From assembly GCA_903970435.1 (NCBI GenBank), contig CAJCIS010000025.1, positions 1-42,088 of the forward strand: a DNA stretch of 42,088 bases. The letters run 5' to 3'. The notes under the pieces were generated by a model. The model saw only the letters and a list, made by a program, of their open reading frames with translations. It was not told the DNA's origin and did no database searches. Positions 23,725 to 32,797 of the stretch are shown here, in pieces; positions within the stretch are counted from its first letter, which is position 1; every line of letters starts with the position of its first letter. This DNA is from Acidobacteriota bacterium (GTDB lineage: Bacteria > Pseudomonadota > Alphaproteobacteria > Acetobacterales > Acetobacteraceae). The translations under genes and the position numbers were made by a program.

Positions 23725-25548
23725 TTACGCCGGTTCTAGCGCCGACTTTCGCGACTGTGCGGCCCTCTTTACAACCGTATCGTTCTGATAATCAGACTCT
23801 CGCCAACGGCGGAGTATGTCAAAATATTCAAATGCGCCCCCACCATAAGTCTGCATGAATAAAGTGGGACTCGACGAATTACCTTCATTGTTGAAATAGC
23901 CGGGGGTGCATTCTTCCTCGAAGTGGGTTCGGTCCTGTGCTTTAGATTGCATCGTCTGAGCCCAGCGGTCTTCGGCATCCTGCGTCACCTCGATCGAGGC
24001 GACATCCTCCCGCAACGCGCGCGATATCATTGCCGCCGCCTGGATCGCGTGCTGGCGGGCGAGCCACATATAATTGAAACTCACGCCGGCCTGAAGGATT
24101 GTGCCGACTACTTGGAAGTTCGGGAAGCCATGTGTCCATAGGCCGTGGACGGACCTCACTCCGCCCGCCCACTTGTCGGCGAGCGTCTGACCGGTGCGAC
24201 CTCGGATCGGATAGGTAGCGGTCTTCGGTTCGTACGCGCCCACTTGAAAACCGGATGCCATGATGACGCAGTCCAGGTCATAGTGCTGGCCGTTGGCAAC
24301 AATGCCGGTTTTGGTGAAGCGCTCAACACCGCGCCCGTCGGTGTCGATCAGCCGGACGCTCGGCTCGTTGAAGCATTCGATGTAGTCGTCGCTATAAAGT
24401 GGACGTTTGCAGAACAGATTGTACCAGGCCTTGAGCGAGTCGGCGGTTTTTCGATCCTTCACTACCTTGTCGACACGATCGCGAAGGCTCTGCATCAACT
24501 CGTAATCGTACCGTTGAAGTGCCTCAATCGCATCGGCGGGATCGTTTGAGTTCACACCACCTGCAGTCGACTTGAACAATCGGCCAGCAGCACGGGTCCA
24601 GCAATCATCGACGAGATCCCGCTCTATCGGTTCGCCGCTCACGGCTGCGTGAAAATTATCCATGCGCTCAACATGCCAACCGGGTATCTGGCTCTTGAAC
24701 CATGCGACGTCCGTCGGCCGGTTGTTGCGGACATCGACCGCCGCCGGCGTTCTCTGGAATAGATAGGTGCGGTAGGCATACTTCGCCAAATGCGGCATTA
24801 TCTGGATGCCGGTAGCGCCAGTGCCGATAAGTCCGACCCGCTTGCCTTTGAGTTTGACGAGGTCTCCGTCCGAGTCGCCGCCAGTATATGAAAAATCCCA
24901 CCGGCTGGGATGAAAAATTCTACCTCTAAAATCCATGATTCCCGGAACGTTTGGAAATTTTGGACGATGCAAATATCCGCTTGTCCCGATCATGAACCGG
25001 GTCTTGATCACATCGCCGCGATTCGTGGTAATATGCCAACGGTCGCTAGCCTCGTCCCACGTGGCGCCGGTGATCTTGGTCTGGAATATTGCCTTGCTGT
25101 AGAAATCGTAATGGCGCGCAATGGCCCTGGCGTGCTCAAGAATCTCTTTGCCGCTGGAGTATTTCTCCCGCGGCATCGTGCCAACTTCTTCAAGGAGCGG
25201 CAGATAGATGTATGACTCGATATCGCAGCGTATGCCCGGATAGCGATTCCAATACCAGACGCCACCGAAATCGCCCGCTTCGTCAATGAAGCGAATATTG
25301 GTGACGCCAGCATCGTGCAAATGGGCGGCTGCGAGTTCGGCGGCAAGGCCCGCACCAGTCATGACAACATCAACCTCCTCCGTGATCGCGTCACGGGTGA
25401 TCCGTTCGATGGCCCATGGGTCGCGATCAAAATCGGGAAAGTATCCGATCGGGTCGATAAAATCCCGGTTGCCGTTGTGCAGACGCTTGTCTCGCTCCTC
25501 GATATATTTCTTGTGGAGCATTTTTACGTCGACACTGCTTGAGGCCAT
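23725..25548 (-). CDS. Flavin-containing Baeyer-Villiger monooxygenase (cycloalkanone-monooxygenase-like)
   Basis: 607 residues: FAD Rossmann motif VVMTGAGLAAELAAAHL (residues 61-77), GGVWYWNRYPGIRCDIESYI, the BVMO fingerprint FRGRIFHPSRW (207-217) and the NADP motif GLIGTGATGIQ (239-249). The third glycine of GxGxxG in the FAD motif is Ala70, a tolerated but less common change. The length and GxWYWNRYPG region resemble cyclopentadecanone/phenylacetone-type monooxygenases. It would convert a ketone to an ester or lactone. It differs strongly from the HAPMO-like enzyme at 7.7-9.6 kb. GAGGAAG precedes the ATG. TauD-type dioxygenase lies 107 bp upstream, and the HSL-type esterase is 207 bp downstream. 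Confidence 0.9.
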   Translation of the reverse strand: MASSSVDVKMLHKKYIEERDKRLHNGNRDFIDPIGYFPDFDRDPWAIERITRDAITEEVDVVMTGAGLAAELAAAHLHDAGVTNIRFIDEAGDFGGVWYWNRYPGIRCDIESYIYLPLLEEVGTMPREKYSSGKEILEHARAIARHYDFYSKAIFQTKITGATWDEASDRWHITTNRGDVIKTRFMIGTSGYLHRPKFPNVPGIMDFRGRIFHPSRWDFSYTGGDSDGDLVKLKGKRVGLIGTGATGIQIMPHLAKYAYRTYLFQRTPAAVDVRNNRPTDVAWFKSQIPGWHVERMDNFHAAVSGEPIERDLVDDCWTRAAGRLFKSTAGGVNSNDPADAIEALQRYDYELMQSLRDRVDKVVKDRKTADSLKAWYNLFCKRPLYSDDYIECFNEPSVRLIDTDGRGVERFTKTGIVANGQHYDLDCVIMASGFQVGAYEPKTATYPIRGRTGQTLADKWAGGVRSVHGLWTHGFPNFQVVGTILQAGVSFNYMWLARQHAIQAAAMISRALREDVASIEVTQDAEDRWAQTMQSKAQDRTHFEEECTPGYFNNEGNSSSPTLFMQTYGGGAFEYFDILRRWRESDYQNDTVVKRAAQSRKSALEPA

Positions 25549-25655
25549 TTCCGCTTCCTCTAAATAGCGACGTACTCAAAAAGCCGTACCGAATGGCGGG
25601 GAAAGAGAAATCCAACTTACCCTGGCGCACGGTCGTTACATGATCACAGCAAAAC

Positions 25656-26672
25656 TTAGGCCATTGCCGGCAACACCTTATCCATGCCCCACCGGAAGAT
25701 ACGCGAGCGGGTCGGCGACACCCGATAATCCTCCTCCTCGAAGCGAATCCAAATCCGCAGCAAAAACCGGCGGCGCGCGGGGTCCGGATAGTCAACATAA
25801 CTGGTGCGCGCATGCAGCACCGTGTGGTTATTGAGAAATTGTATGTCGCCGGGCTCAAAATCCATCACGTAGTGGTATTCGGGATTCTGAGCGCAGGAAT
25901 TGCAGAAATCCAAAGCTTCCAGCTGGAGGGGAGTCAGTTTCACGTCGCCTGTATCCTCGCCTCCCTTGTAGCGATCAATGGAGAAGAAGCAGCTAAGTTT
26001 TCCATTGTAATACTCGAAAGCCTTGACTGGCGCTTCAGAACGCTCGTTGGGTGTGCGATGTGGCCCCTCGTTGCGCAAATTGGTATACATCCCCTCATAC
26101 AAAGGCGCCAGCAGATCTGGCCTTTCCTGTAGGATATGATTGTGCAACGTCACTGAACTGACAATTACGCTTGCACCGCCGGATTGCGCCTTGCGTATGC
26201 ACAACAAGCCAACTGTATCAGAAAAGTCGGCGTGAAACGGTAGGGGGCCGGGTCGATTGTAGCCGCGGTCTCCAATCGGCTGCCCAGCTTCCAATATTGC
26301 CTCCACACGACCCAGACGGTCGCCATGCCGGTTCTGTCCAACCGGAATACCCATATGAACACCGATGCCCCAATATACTTTGGCGATGTCCGCCTCTTCA
26401 TAGCGGCCGACATCAAGGCCTCGGAGCAGCGCCACGCCGGTGCCCGATTTCAGAATCTCCTTCGCGTGCGACAACTTTGCCCTTACGCGATCCAACGGGA
26501 AATCGCCCCAGCCAAACTCGCCCGTCGGAAGTCCAGCTTCGTTTACCGCGCGTACCGCATTTTCTATTTCCGCGAGGTCTTTTCTGTCGAACTCAATTCT
26601 CCAGGATCGATCGGTGCCGAGGCTCCGCGCCGTCCATGCACTCGGATCAGTGATCTGATGATCGCAGATCAT
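25656..26672 (-). CDS. TauD/TfdA family Fe(II)/2-oxoglutarate-dependent dioxygenase
   Basis: 338 residues with the iron-binding facial triad: His147 and Asp149 in LPFHADFSD and the distal His in NNHTVLHARTSY, followed by the 2-oxoglutarate-binding Arg in RRRFLLRIW. The fold also includes GVALLRGLDVGRYEE and VYWGIGVHMGIPVGQN. The family hydroxylates small carboxylates, sulfonates, aryloxyacetates or terpenoid compounds. I placed the start at ATG 26672 since GGAAGG lies directly upstream; an ATG at 26732 is possible but has no ribosome site. Together with the P450 it gives the cluster two unrelated oxygen-inserting systems. Confidence 0.88.
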   Translation of the reverse strand: MICDHQITDPSAWTARSLGTDRSWRIEFDRKDLAEIENAVRAVNEAGLPTGEFGWGDFPLDRVRAKLSHAKEILKSGTGVALLRGLDVGRYEEADIAKVYWGIGVHMGIPVGQNRHGDRLGRVEAILEAGQPIGDRGYNRPGPLPFHADFSDTVGLLCIRKAQSGGASVIVSSVTLHNHILQERPDLLAPLYEGMYTNLRNEGPHRTPNERSEAPVKAFEYYNGKLSCFFSIDRYKGGEDTGDVKLTPLQLEALDFCNSCAQNPEYHYVMDFEPGDIQFLNNHTVLHARTSYVDYPDPARRRFLLRIWIRFEEEDYRVSPTRSRIFRWGMDKVLPAMA

Positions 26673-26760
26673 ATTGCTTCCTTCCGCCTTATTTGGCACT
26701 TCGCTGGGGATATGGTGGACATTGACAGTCATCGTAGCAGATGGAACTCCACGTCGTTTC

Positions 26761-26810
26761 GGAAAAAAAGTGGTTCCCTTTTCGAAGAAGGAACCAAAAA
26801 CTCTTGCTCT
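26761..26810 (+). repeat. Partial palindromic repeat at the 3' end of the D-aminoacylase-like gene
   Basis: GTTCCCTTTTCGAAGAAGG followed by AACCAAAAACTCTTGCTC matches the arm and start of the spacer of the 149-bp elements. It ends at the stop codon of the downstream minus-strand gene. The inner GGTTCCCTTTTCGAAGAAGG part can form a hairpin. Confidence 0.6.
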
Positions 26811-28524
26811 ACGGACCGGCGCTCCTCACCAGCCGGCCAGGCAAGGCGGCCGTCGCTTTGCCATTTCGATATGTTATATCGCCGCTAACAATCGTGGCGG
26901 CGTAGCCATCTGCTGCTTGCGTCAACCGCCGTCCCCCGGCCGGCAGATCATAGACAGGCCGCGGTGCATGCAGGTGAAGGCGGTCGTAATCGATGACGTT
27001 AATGTCAGCCTTCATTCCCGGCGAAATCAATCCGCGATCATGCATACCCACGGCACAAGCGCTGCGGCGCGTCAATTCAGCAACGGCCTGGGACAGGCTG
27101 ATCCGTTCTGCTACTGGCGCATCGCGAGTCCAATGCGCCAACAGGTAAGTCGGAAAACTGCTGTCGCAGACCATGCCGTAATGCGCGCCTCCGTCTCCCA
27201 GCCCGATCACCGTGCCAGGATGGGTCATCATTTCGCGCGTGGTCTTGAGATCGCCTTCCAAGAAGTTCGTCGAAGGCCAATAAAGCAGCGCCTTGCCGTC
27301 CTGTTCCAGAAGCAGGTCATATGCGAACGCCTTGATCGAGACGCCCTTCGCTGCCGCCTGGGCCGCCAGGGCGCGTTCCGGCTTCGGATCGTAAATCGGT
27401 GGATCACCAAGCGGAAACAGGCTCGGTAGCGCTCCCACGATTACATGGTGAAACGGATTACTGCTCTCCGGTTCCTCCGCGAGCAGTTTTTCGCGGAACG
27501 TGGCATCCCGCATCGTCCGCACCCGTTCCGGCAGCGGCAGATGGGCTATGGCCTGGTAGCTGGGGTTGAGGCAGAATGGATGAAACGACAGGTCCAAACC
27601 GTAGAGTAATCCAATCGGGCGTGGAAAGACTTGTCCCGTAATCGATGCCGACTCCGGTTGCTGGTTTGCCAGGCAATCCAAATAAACCCGCCATCCCGCT
27701 GGGGCGAGGCCGGTTTGAACCAGGCTGAAGGATAGCGGTCTGCCGGAGCTTTCCACCAGCCGCCGCATCAGCGCAAACTCATCCTTCGGATCGCCATGAA
27801 GGTGTGGCACGATCTGAAATACGCCACGGCCTGCATCGCGAAGGCCGCCCGCCAAACCATGCAGTTCCGCCTCCGCACTATGAACGCTAGGCGCCTGCTC
27901 ACCTGCCCGGGTGCGGTGCTCCAGGAAGCGCGATGTCGAGACACCGAGCGCACCTGCCCGCACCCCTTCGGCGACGATGGCGTGCATGCGGGCAATATCG
28001 TCTTGCGTTGCCGGTTCGCGATTTACGCCGCGTTCGCCCATGGTGAAAACACGGACAGGTGAATGTGGCAGATAAACCGCAAGATCGATATCGAATTGAC
28101 GGCGCGCCAGAACGTCGAGATATTGGGGAAAGCTTTCCCAGTTCCAGGGCAGGCCCTCGGCCATGACGATTTCGGGAACGTCCTCAACGCCCTCCATAAG
28201 GCGAACCAGCGCCTGGCGATCCCCCGGCCGACAGGGCGCGAATCCTACGCCGCAATTTCCGGCGACAACCGTCGTTACGCCGTGGTTAGAGGAGGGCGAA
28301 AGCCGATTGTCCCAAGTTGCCTGGCCGTCATAATGGGTGTGAATATCCACAAAGCCCGGTGTCACCAATAGACCATGTGCATCGATTTCCTGCGTCCCGG
28401 CGCCGAGCTGCCCGACTTCGCTAATCACGCCGCCGATCACACCGACGTCGGCTTCGTAAGCCTCGAGGCCAGAACCGTCAAGGATCGTTCCGCCACGAAT
28501 GACGAGGTCAAACTGCGAATCCAT
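26809..28524 (-). CDS. Amidohydrolase family protein (N-acyl-D-amino-acid deacylase-like)
   Basis: 571 residues: [14 protein letters not shown] opening, metal ligands His62 and His64 in DIHTHYDGQ, Cys91 in [10 protein letters not shown] and a late Asp in LGDGGAHYG followed by [12 protein letters not shown]. This is the signature of the D-aminoacylase branch of the amidohydrolase superfamily (amidohydro_3). True D-aminoacylases remove acyl groups from D-amino acids, but many members in sphingomonads and actinobacteria sit in catabolic clusters and have unknown substrates. It may hydrolyse an amide, ester or lactone in this pathway. Located 120 bp after the TonB receptor gene in the same direction, so uptake and hydrolysis may be co-expressed. 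Confidence 0.88.
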   Translation of the reverse strand: MDSQFDLVIRGGTILDGSGLEAYEADVGVIGGVISEVGQLGAGTQEIDAHGLLVTPGFVDIHTHYDGQATWDNRLSPSSNHGVTTVVAGNCGVGFAPCRPGDRQALVRLMEGVEDVPEIVMAEGLPWNWESFPQYLDVLARRQFDIDLAVYLPHSPVRVFTMGERGVNREPATQDDIARMHAIVAEGVRAGALGVSTSRFLEHRTRAGEQAPSVHSAEAELHGLAGGLRDAGRGVFQIVPHLHGDPKDEFALMRRLVESSGRPLSFSLVQTGLAPAGWRVYLDCLANQQPESASITGQVFPRPIGLLYGLDLSFHPFCLNPSYQAIAHLPLPERVRTMRDATFREKLLAEEPESSNPFHHVIVGALPSLFPLGDPPIYDPKPERALAAQAAAKGVSIKAFAYDLLLEQDGKALLYWPSTNFLEGDLKTTREMMTHPGTVIGLGDGGAHYGMVCDSSFPTYLLAHWTRDAPVAERISLSQAVAELTRRSACAVGMHDRGLISPGMKADINVIDYDRLHLHAPRPVYDLPAGGRRLTQAADGYAATIVSGDITYRNGKATAALPGRLVRSAGP

Positions 28525-28644
28525 CGTCCCTATCCTCTAATCCTCCGCCAGCCGCGACGTGTAGGAGATGTTTTCTCATGTTCCAAACGGGACCTCGTCC
28601 GGGCCAAGTTGCGGTTCCTCCTTGGCAACGCGGCGGGGTGTATT

Positions 28645-30864
28645 TCAGAAGCGCCAGGCGGCCGTAATGCCCACGCTACGGCCAGGGTCATAGTTAACCA
28701 CGAAGGCGCCGCCTACGACGTTTGCCAACGCCTGGCCGTAGTTTCTTACTAGCGCATTCGTCACGTTGCGAGCAAAGGCGTTCACCGTCCAGTGGTCGTT
28801 GATCGTGTAGAAGGCTGTCAAATCTGCTCGAAATACGGGATCCTGGCTATCTTCAGCGAGATTGAAGGCGCTGAAATATGTCTCCCCTTGTCCATACACC
28901 CGCCCGCCGACTTCGAGTGTCTGGTCACGCGGAAGGTGGAACGTATAGTACGCGCCCGTGCTGATTGTGTAAGGCGGCGCATTCGTCAGGTAATTTCCAG
29001 CCAGATCCAGAGTGCCCAAAGACGGCCGCGACGCATCTATCGTTGAGTATTTTACGAAACGAGCATCCAGGTAAGATGCCGTTAGTTCCAAACGGAGGTC
29101 AGGGGTGGGGCGGGCCGCGGCTTCAAGCTCCACACCACGGATTCTCGCAGCGCCGGCGTTCGTCACAAGGCTCGAGTATGTGGAAACCTGATTAACCTGC
29201 AGGCCCGAGTAATTATTTGTGAATGCAGAGAGATTGACCGACAAGCGGCGGTCCAGAAGCGAAGCCTTGGCACCAATCTCGATGGTTCGGTCGGTTTCCG
29301 GATTGAAAGCGGGCGTGAGCGAACCCGTATTGTAGCCGCCGCCTTTGTAACCCGTCGAATAGGATGCATAGACATTGATGTTATCCGTCACGTCATATCG
29401 CGCACCAATTTGATAGGTTGGGCTTCTCCAATCCTTGCTTTGAATGAGTTGCCCGATGAACTTGTTATATTCATTGTCGCCCTTCTCATCGAGGGTCCAG
29501 CGAAATCCACCGAACAGATGAAAGGCGGGCGTCACGTCGAATTCGGTGTGCCCGAAGCCGGCATAGGATTGGGTATAGACCCTGCCGCCGAACACAATCG
29601 GATTGGTTGCCGGCGGCAGAAGAAGGGTATGAGCGAACCCTTGCTGAGTGGCGTTTTCGTAGTATTCCACGGCACCGATCTGATAGCGCCAGCGGGCCTC
29701 TTGGGCAGATTGGTACAGAAGCTCATTGAATGTCTGTACGGCATGATCGGAAAACCCGAGGCTGCCGAAATTTAATTGAGTGGCATCTTGGTCAACGTTG
29801 AAATACGATCGGCTTTGGGTGACGGCATCAATGACTTGCAACGTGCCGGAGCCAAGCTGCACCGTGGAATGAAGCGCTACGTTCAGGAATTGCCGTTGGG
29901 AAATGCCCTGGTTGGCTTCCGCCTCCCACTTGTGCGGGTCCGCGGTGACACCGCCCAGCAGGATGGCCGGCAGAATGGGTCCGTCCGGACTGTCGGGCGG
30001 CATCCCCGCATACGATGTGTCTGGCCCGTTATCGTGGCTGTGGACAAAGTCTATACTCAGACGCGTGCTAAAAATATCGCTCGGTTTCCATTCCAGTTGC
30101 ACCCGCATCGCCTGGGCGTTCTCGTTGTTAAGGTTGGACGGTCCAGTTGGATTTAGATTCTTGAAATAGCCTTCGTTGTAATTTTCCTGAACCGCCAGTC
30201 TGCCGAACAGCGTGCCGTCATCATTCAACTTGCCGTTTATGAAATCCGATGTTCCGAATACTGTTGGACCGCCGCCGACAGTTACCGAAGTGCCGGCATC
30301 AAAATTGGGAGTTGGCGGATTAGGAATAATATTGACGACGCCGCCTGTCGCATTGTGCCCGAACAGTGTCCCCTGCGGCCCGCGGAGCACTTCCACGCGC
30401 TGCACATCCAGGAGATCTCCGAATCCAAAATAGGGCCGCGCAATGTACACGTCATCTAGATGTATCGGAACGGCAGATTCCGCACCCAAATCGGTCAGGT
30501 TCTCGCCGGCGCCGCGGACAAAGATGTGCGCCTCCTGATATGTCGAGGCGAAGCTGACGTTCGGCGTTATCGTTGCAATGTCTTGAATATTATAGAGCTG
30601 CTTTTTCGCAAGCGTCGCGCCGGAGATCGCGGTTACCGATACTGGAACTTTTCGGATGAGTGCTGCGCGCCGTTGTGACGTCACCACGATCTGCTCCACG
30701 CCCCCGGAATTACGGGCTCCGGTTTGCGCCTTAGGGGGGGCTGCCACGTCCGCGGGCGCTTGCGCATGAAGCAGACTTGCCCCACCGGATGCTGCCAGCG
30801 CCGTCGTTCCGATCAGTGCAAATCGCAGCGACCGGCGTGCCGATTGTGTCAAGGCGCGAAGCAT
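28645..30864 (-). CDS. TonB-dependent outer-membrane receptor
   Basis: 739 residues. A signal peptide occupies about residues 1-35 (RRSLRFALIGTTALAASGG, then ASLLHAQA). A TonB box-like EQIVVTSQRR follows, then a plug domain (VPVSVTAISGATLAKKQLYN, VRGAGENLTDLG, VEVLRGPQGTLFGHNATGG) and a beta-barrel with alternating aromatic strands ending in the sorting residue Phe (AAWRF). Such receptors import scarce, bulky substrates such as siderophores, glycans, sterols or aromatics across the outer membrane. In this cluster the substrate is presumably the catabolised compound. Operator-like site 8 lies about 75 bases upstream, suggesting co-regulation with the enzymes. Confidence 0.93.
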   Translation of the reverse strand: MLRALTQSARRSLRFALIGTTALAASGGASLLHAQAPADVAAPPKAQTGARNSGGVEQIVVTSQRRAALIRKVPVSVTAISGATLAKKQLYNIQDIATITPNVSFASTYQEAHIFVRGAGENLTDLGAESAVPIHLDDVYIARPYFGFGDLLDVQRVEVLRGPQGTLFGHNATGGVVNIIPNPPTPNFDAGTSVTVGGGPTVFGTSDFINGKLNDDGTLFGRLAVQENYNEGYFKNLNPTGPSNLNNENAQAMRVQLEWKPSDIFSTRLSIDFVHSHDNGPDTSYAGMPPDSPDGPILPAILLGGVTADPHKWEAEANQGISQRQFLNVALHSTVQLGSGTLQVIDAVTQSRSYFNVDQDATQLNFGSLGFSDHAVQTFNELLYQSAQEARWRYQIGAVEYYENATQQGFAHTLLLPPATNPIVFGGRVYTQSYAGFGHTEFDVTPAFHLFGGFRWTLDEKGDNEYNKFIGQLIQSKDWRSPTYQIGARYDVTDNINVYASYSTGYKGGGYNTGSLTPAFNPETDRTIEIGAKASLLDRRLSVNLSAFTNNYSGLQVNQVSTYSSLVTNAGAARIRGVELEAAARPTPDLRLELTASYLDARFVKYSTIDASRPSLGTLDLAGNYLTNAPPYTISTGAYYTFHLPRDQTLEVGGRVYGQGETYFSAFNLAEDSQDPVFRADLTAFYTINDHWTVNAFARNVTNALVRNYGQALANVVGGAFVVNYDPGRSVGITAAWRF

Positions 30865-30940
30865 ATCCGTTACCCCCCATGTGGCGTCTTAGATCGCGCC
30901 AACCTGCAATGATTAACCTTGCCACGAATGATCGGGGCAG

Positions 30941-30952
30941 ATTGCATACAAA
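30941..30952 (-). promoter_or_regulatory. Operator-like site 8 (ATTGCATACAAA)
   Basis: Core TGCATACA at 30943-30950, 76 bases upstream of the TonB receptor start. A weak -35-like TTGTTT lies upstream on the minus strand, but the promoter is not certain. Confidence 0.58.
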
Positions 30953-31035
30953 GCGACTACTACCAAACAATCGCAAGTGCAACCCATGTAGCAAGCTTTT
31001 TTTCTGAATTGTTCGACATCGCGTGACAGGTGAAA

Positions 31036-31257
31036 TCAACACGTTATACCGAATCTGGCGACATGGTACGCGCGCGGCCTGGGCTCCGCCATGCGGTGGC
31101 CCTCGCGTGCCATTTCTAAAGCTCGCTTTCGTATCAGCCCGCTAAAGGAGCCGTCAGGTTTGTATACGGAGCCGCGCCGGGCCTCCTCTTCGAAAAAACT
31201 GCCTTCGCTGACGATAGCAGGGTCAAGTTTATCGCCGACAATACCTATTGCCGCCAA
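31036..31257 (-). CDS. Small hypothetical protein overlapping the end of the LuxC-like gene
   Basis: A 73-residue frame beginning at TTG 31257, overlapping the LuxC-like stop by 13 bases. It reads VGDKLDPAIVSEGSFFEEEA followed by GSVYKPDGSFSGLIRKRALE, with charged, water-soluble composition and plausible codon use. I do not recognise it. The overlap would suit translational coupling with the reductase. The alternative is that it is a chance frame in the 3' end of the transcript; the TTG start and lack of a clear ribosome site count against it. Confidence 0.38.
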   Translation of the reverse strand: MAAIGIVGDKLDPAIVSEGSFFEEEARRGSVYKPDGSFSGLIRKRALEMAREGHRMAEPRPRAYHVARFGITC

Positions 31258-32720
31258 AGCGGCGGCACGAGCTCAGGCGATGATATGTCGTTCACGATCC
31301 ACTTTCCCATGCGCCGCAGCGGCTCCAGTCCGTCATGCGCGTTCGAATTCATGGTTGACATCGCGCATGCATAGCCCAACGACACGATTCGCTGAGCGCC
31401 GTACAGGGGCAGAATATTGATGAGTTTGTCCTTCAATGATTCAGGAAATATACCAACGGTCTGGGTATAGGCGTTCACGGTCGCCAACACTTCGTCGAGC
31501 GAATCTACAGGCACAATGTTTATTGTGCGATCCGTCAGAGCGGTTGCGAAATTTACCGGTTCGGGCAGTTGAGAGACGATCACCGCACCTTCGCCGTCGC
31601 GGCCGCCGATAACGTGAAACCATTCGTCATCGAGCCTAAGTGCGTCGACGAGATCAGCCAGGTCGCGATTGTATTTTTTCGGCTTTGTGCTGACCGATGC
31701 GGGCAGATGAAGCAATTCATCGTAAACCTGCTGCCCCAGCGCATTCGCCTTCGCGAGCCCGGCTTCATCAGTGCCGGTCACCACATAGACAACGCGTGCG
31801 TTTGCGCAGGCATTCTGGTTTGTCGCACCCGCATCGGTGGCAATACGAATTGCCGCATCGCGCACCGCTTCCTCATTGTCGAACGCCTCGGCGCCGACAA
31901 TGCTGGTGCTGTTCTTCGGATCGAGCGAAATCAGTTCCAGCCCCGGCTGAATATAACGCGTGACGTGCTTGATCGACGCAAAGCCGCCCCACGCGATGAT
32001 CTTCTCGACGTTCTGCGGCAAATAGAGTTTTTCCTCGAAAGCCACATTGCCGCCGCGCCAATAGGCGACGGAAAGATGCCTGGTCAGCGGATGGTTCGGT
32101 GCCATTTCGCACATCGTTTTGGCGATGGCCCAGGCCGTGAACGGATCATTCGATGGTGCTTTGATGATGGCATCACTGCGCATAAGTGCATTGCGAATAA
32201 TCGTGATTGCCGAAACGACAAGCGCGTTGCCGGGCACGATGTGCACGCAACGCGCGCCGAAGCAGCGAACCGCAACGGTGGCGCCTGATACCATGGTGGT
32301 GGGAACCCACCCTTCAAGAAAGGCGATGCCGATTGATTTTTCTGCCACCTCGATCAGATTATCTCGTCGGAACAATTGCGGAAGGGTGGCAAATGCAGCA
32401 TCCACCAACGGCGGTGTCTGCGGTGAGGTGTGGTAACTCAGCACGCGCGCCTGCTGCATGTGCCGGTTCACCGACACTTCGAGCTGCATGCCAAGCTCGA
32501 CGAGATAGTCGAGGATATCGTCGAACGAAAGTGCGTATAGATCGGCTAATCTTCCCGGATCACGCAGTGTGAGCAGATCGACGTATTTCTCAGGATCGGG
32601 CGCCCGAAACGTAAAATCCTCGCCGCGTCCCGACACCTCCACAAGGTTGTCCGACACTTCCTTGCCGCGCACAATCAAACTCATGACGGGTATATCGATC
32701 GAGCTCTCGGTCAGCGCCAT
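31245..32720 (-). CDS. LuxC-family acyl-CoA reductase
   Basis: 491 residues of the PF05893 family: IAFLEGWVPTTMVSGATVAV and HIVPGNALVVSAITIIRNAL in the first half, IKAPSNDPFTAW, and the catalytic Cys305 in GATNQNACANARVVYV. LuxC reduces activated fatty acids to aldehydes with NADPH; in lux operons the acyl group comes from LuxE. Here no luciferase (luxAB) or luxD accompanies it, so the likely role is interconversion of a pathway carboxylic acid and its aldehyde. GGGAGAG lies before the ATG. It is 77 bp downstream of the LuxE-like gene in one probable operon. Confidence 0.86.
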   Translation of the reverse strand: MALTESSIDIPVMSLIVRGKEVSDNLVEVSGRGEDFTFRAPDPEKYVDLLTLRDPGRLADLYALSFDDILDYLVELGMQLEVSVNRHMQQARVLSYHTSPQTPPLVDAAFATLPQLFRRDNLIEVAEKSIGIAFLEGWVPTTMVSGATVAVRCFGARCVHIVPGNALVVSAITIIRNALMRSDAIIKAPSNDPFTAWAIAKTMCEMAPNHPLTRHLSVAYWRGGNVAFEEKLYLPQNVEKIIAWGGFASIKHVTRYIQPGLELISLDPKNSTSIVGAEAFDNEEAVRDAAIRIATDAGATNQNACANARVVYVVTGTDEAGLAKANALGQQVYDELLHLPASVSTKPKKYNRDLADLVDALRLDDEWFHVIGGRDGEGAVIVSQLPEPVNFATALTDRTINIVPVDSLDEVLATVNAYTQTVGIFPESLKDKLINILPLYGAQRIVSLGYACAMSTMNSNAHDGLEPLRRMGKWIVNDISSPELVPPLWRQ

Positions 32721-32797
32721 GGTTCTCTCCCGCGAAGCATCAATGACTGGGTGGGCTGGCGAAACGCATTTCGTTCCTGAGGATGGGCATTGCGCGG

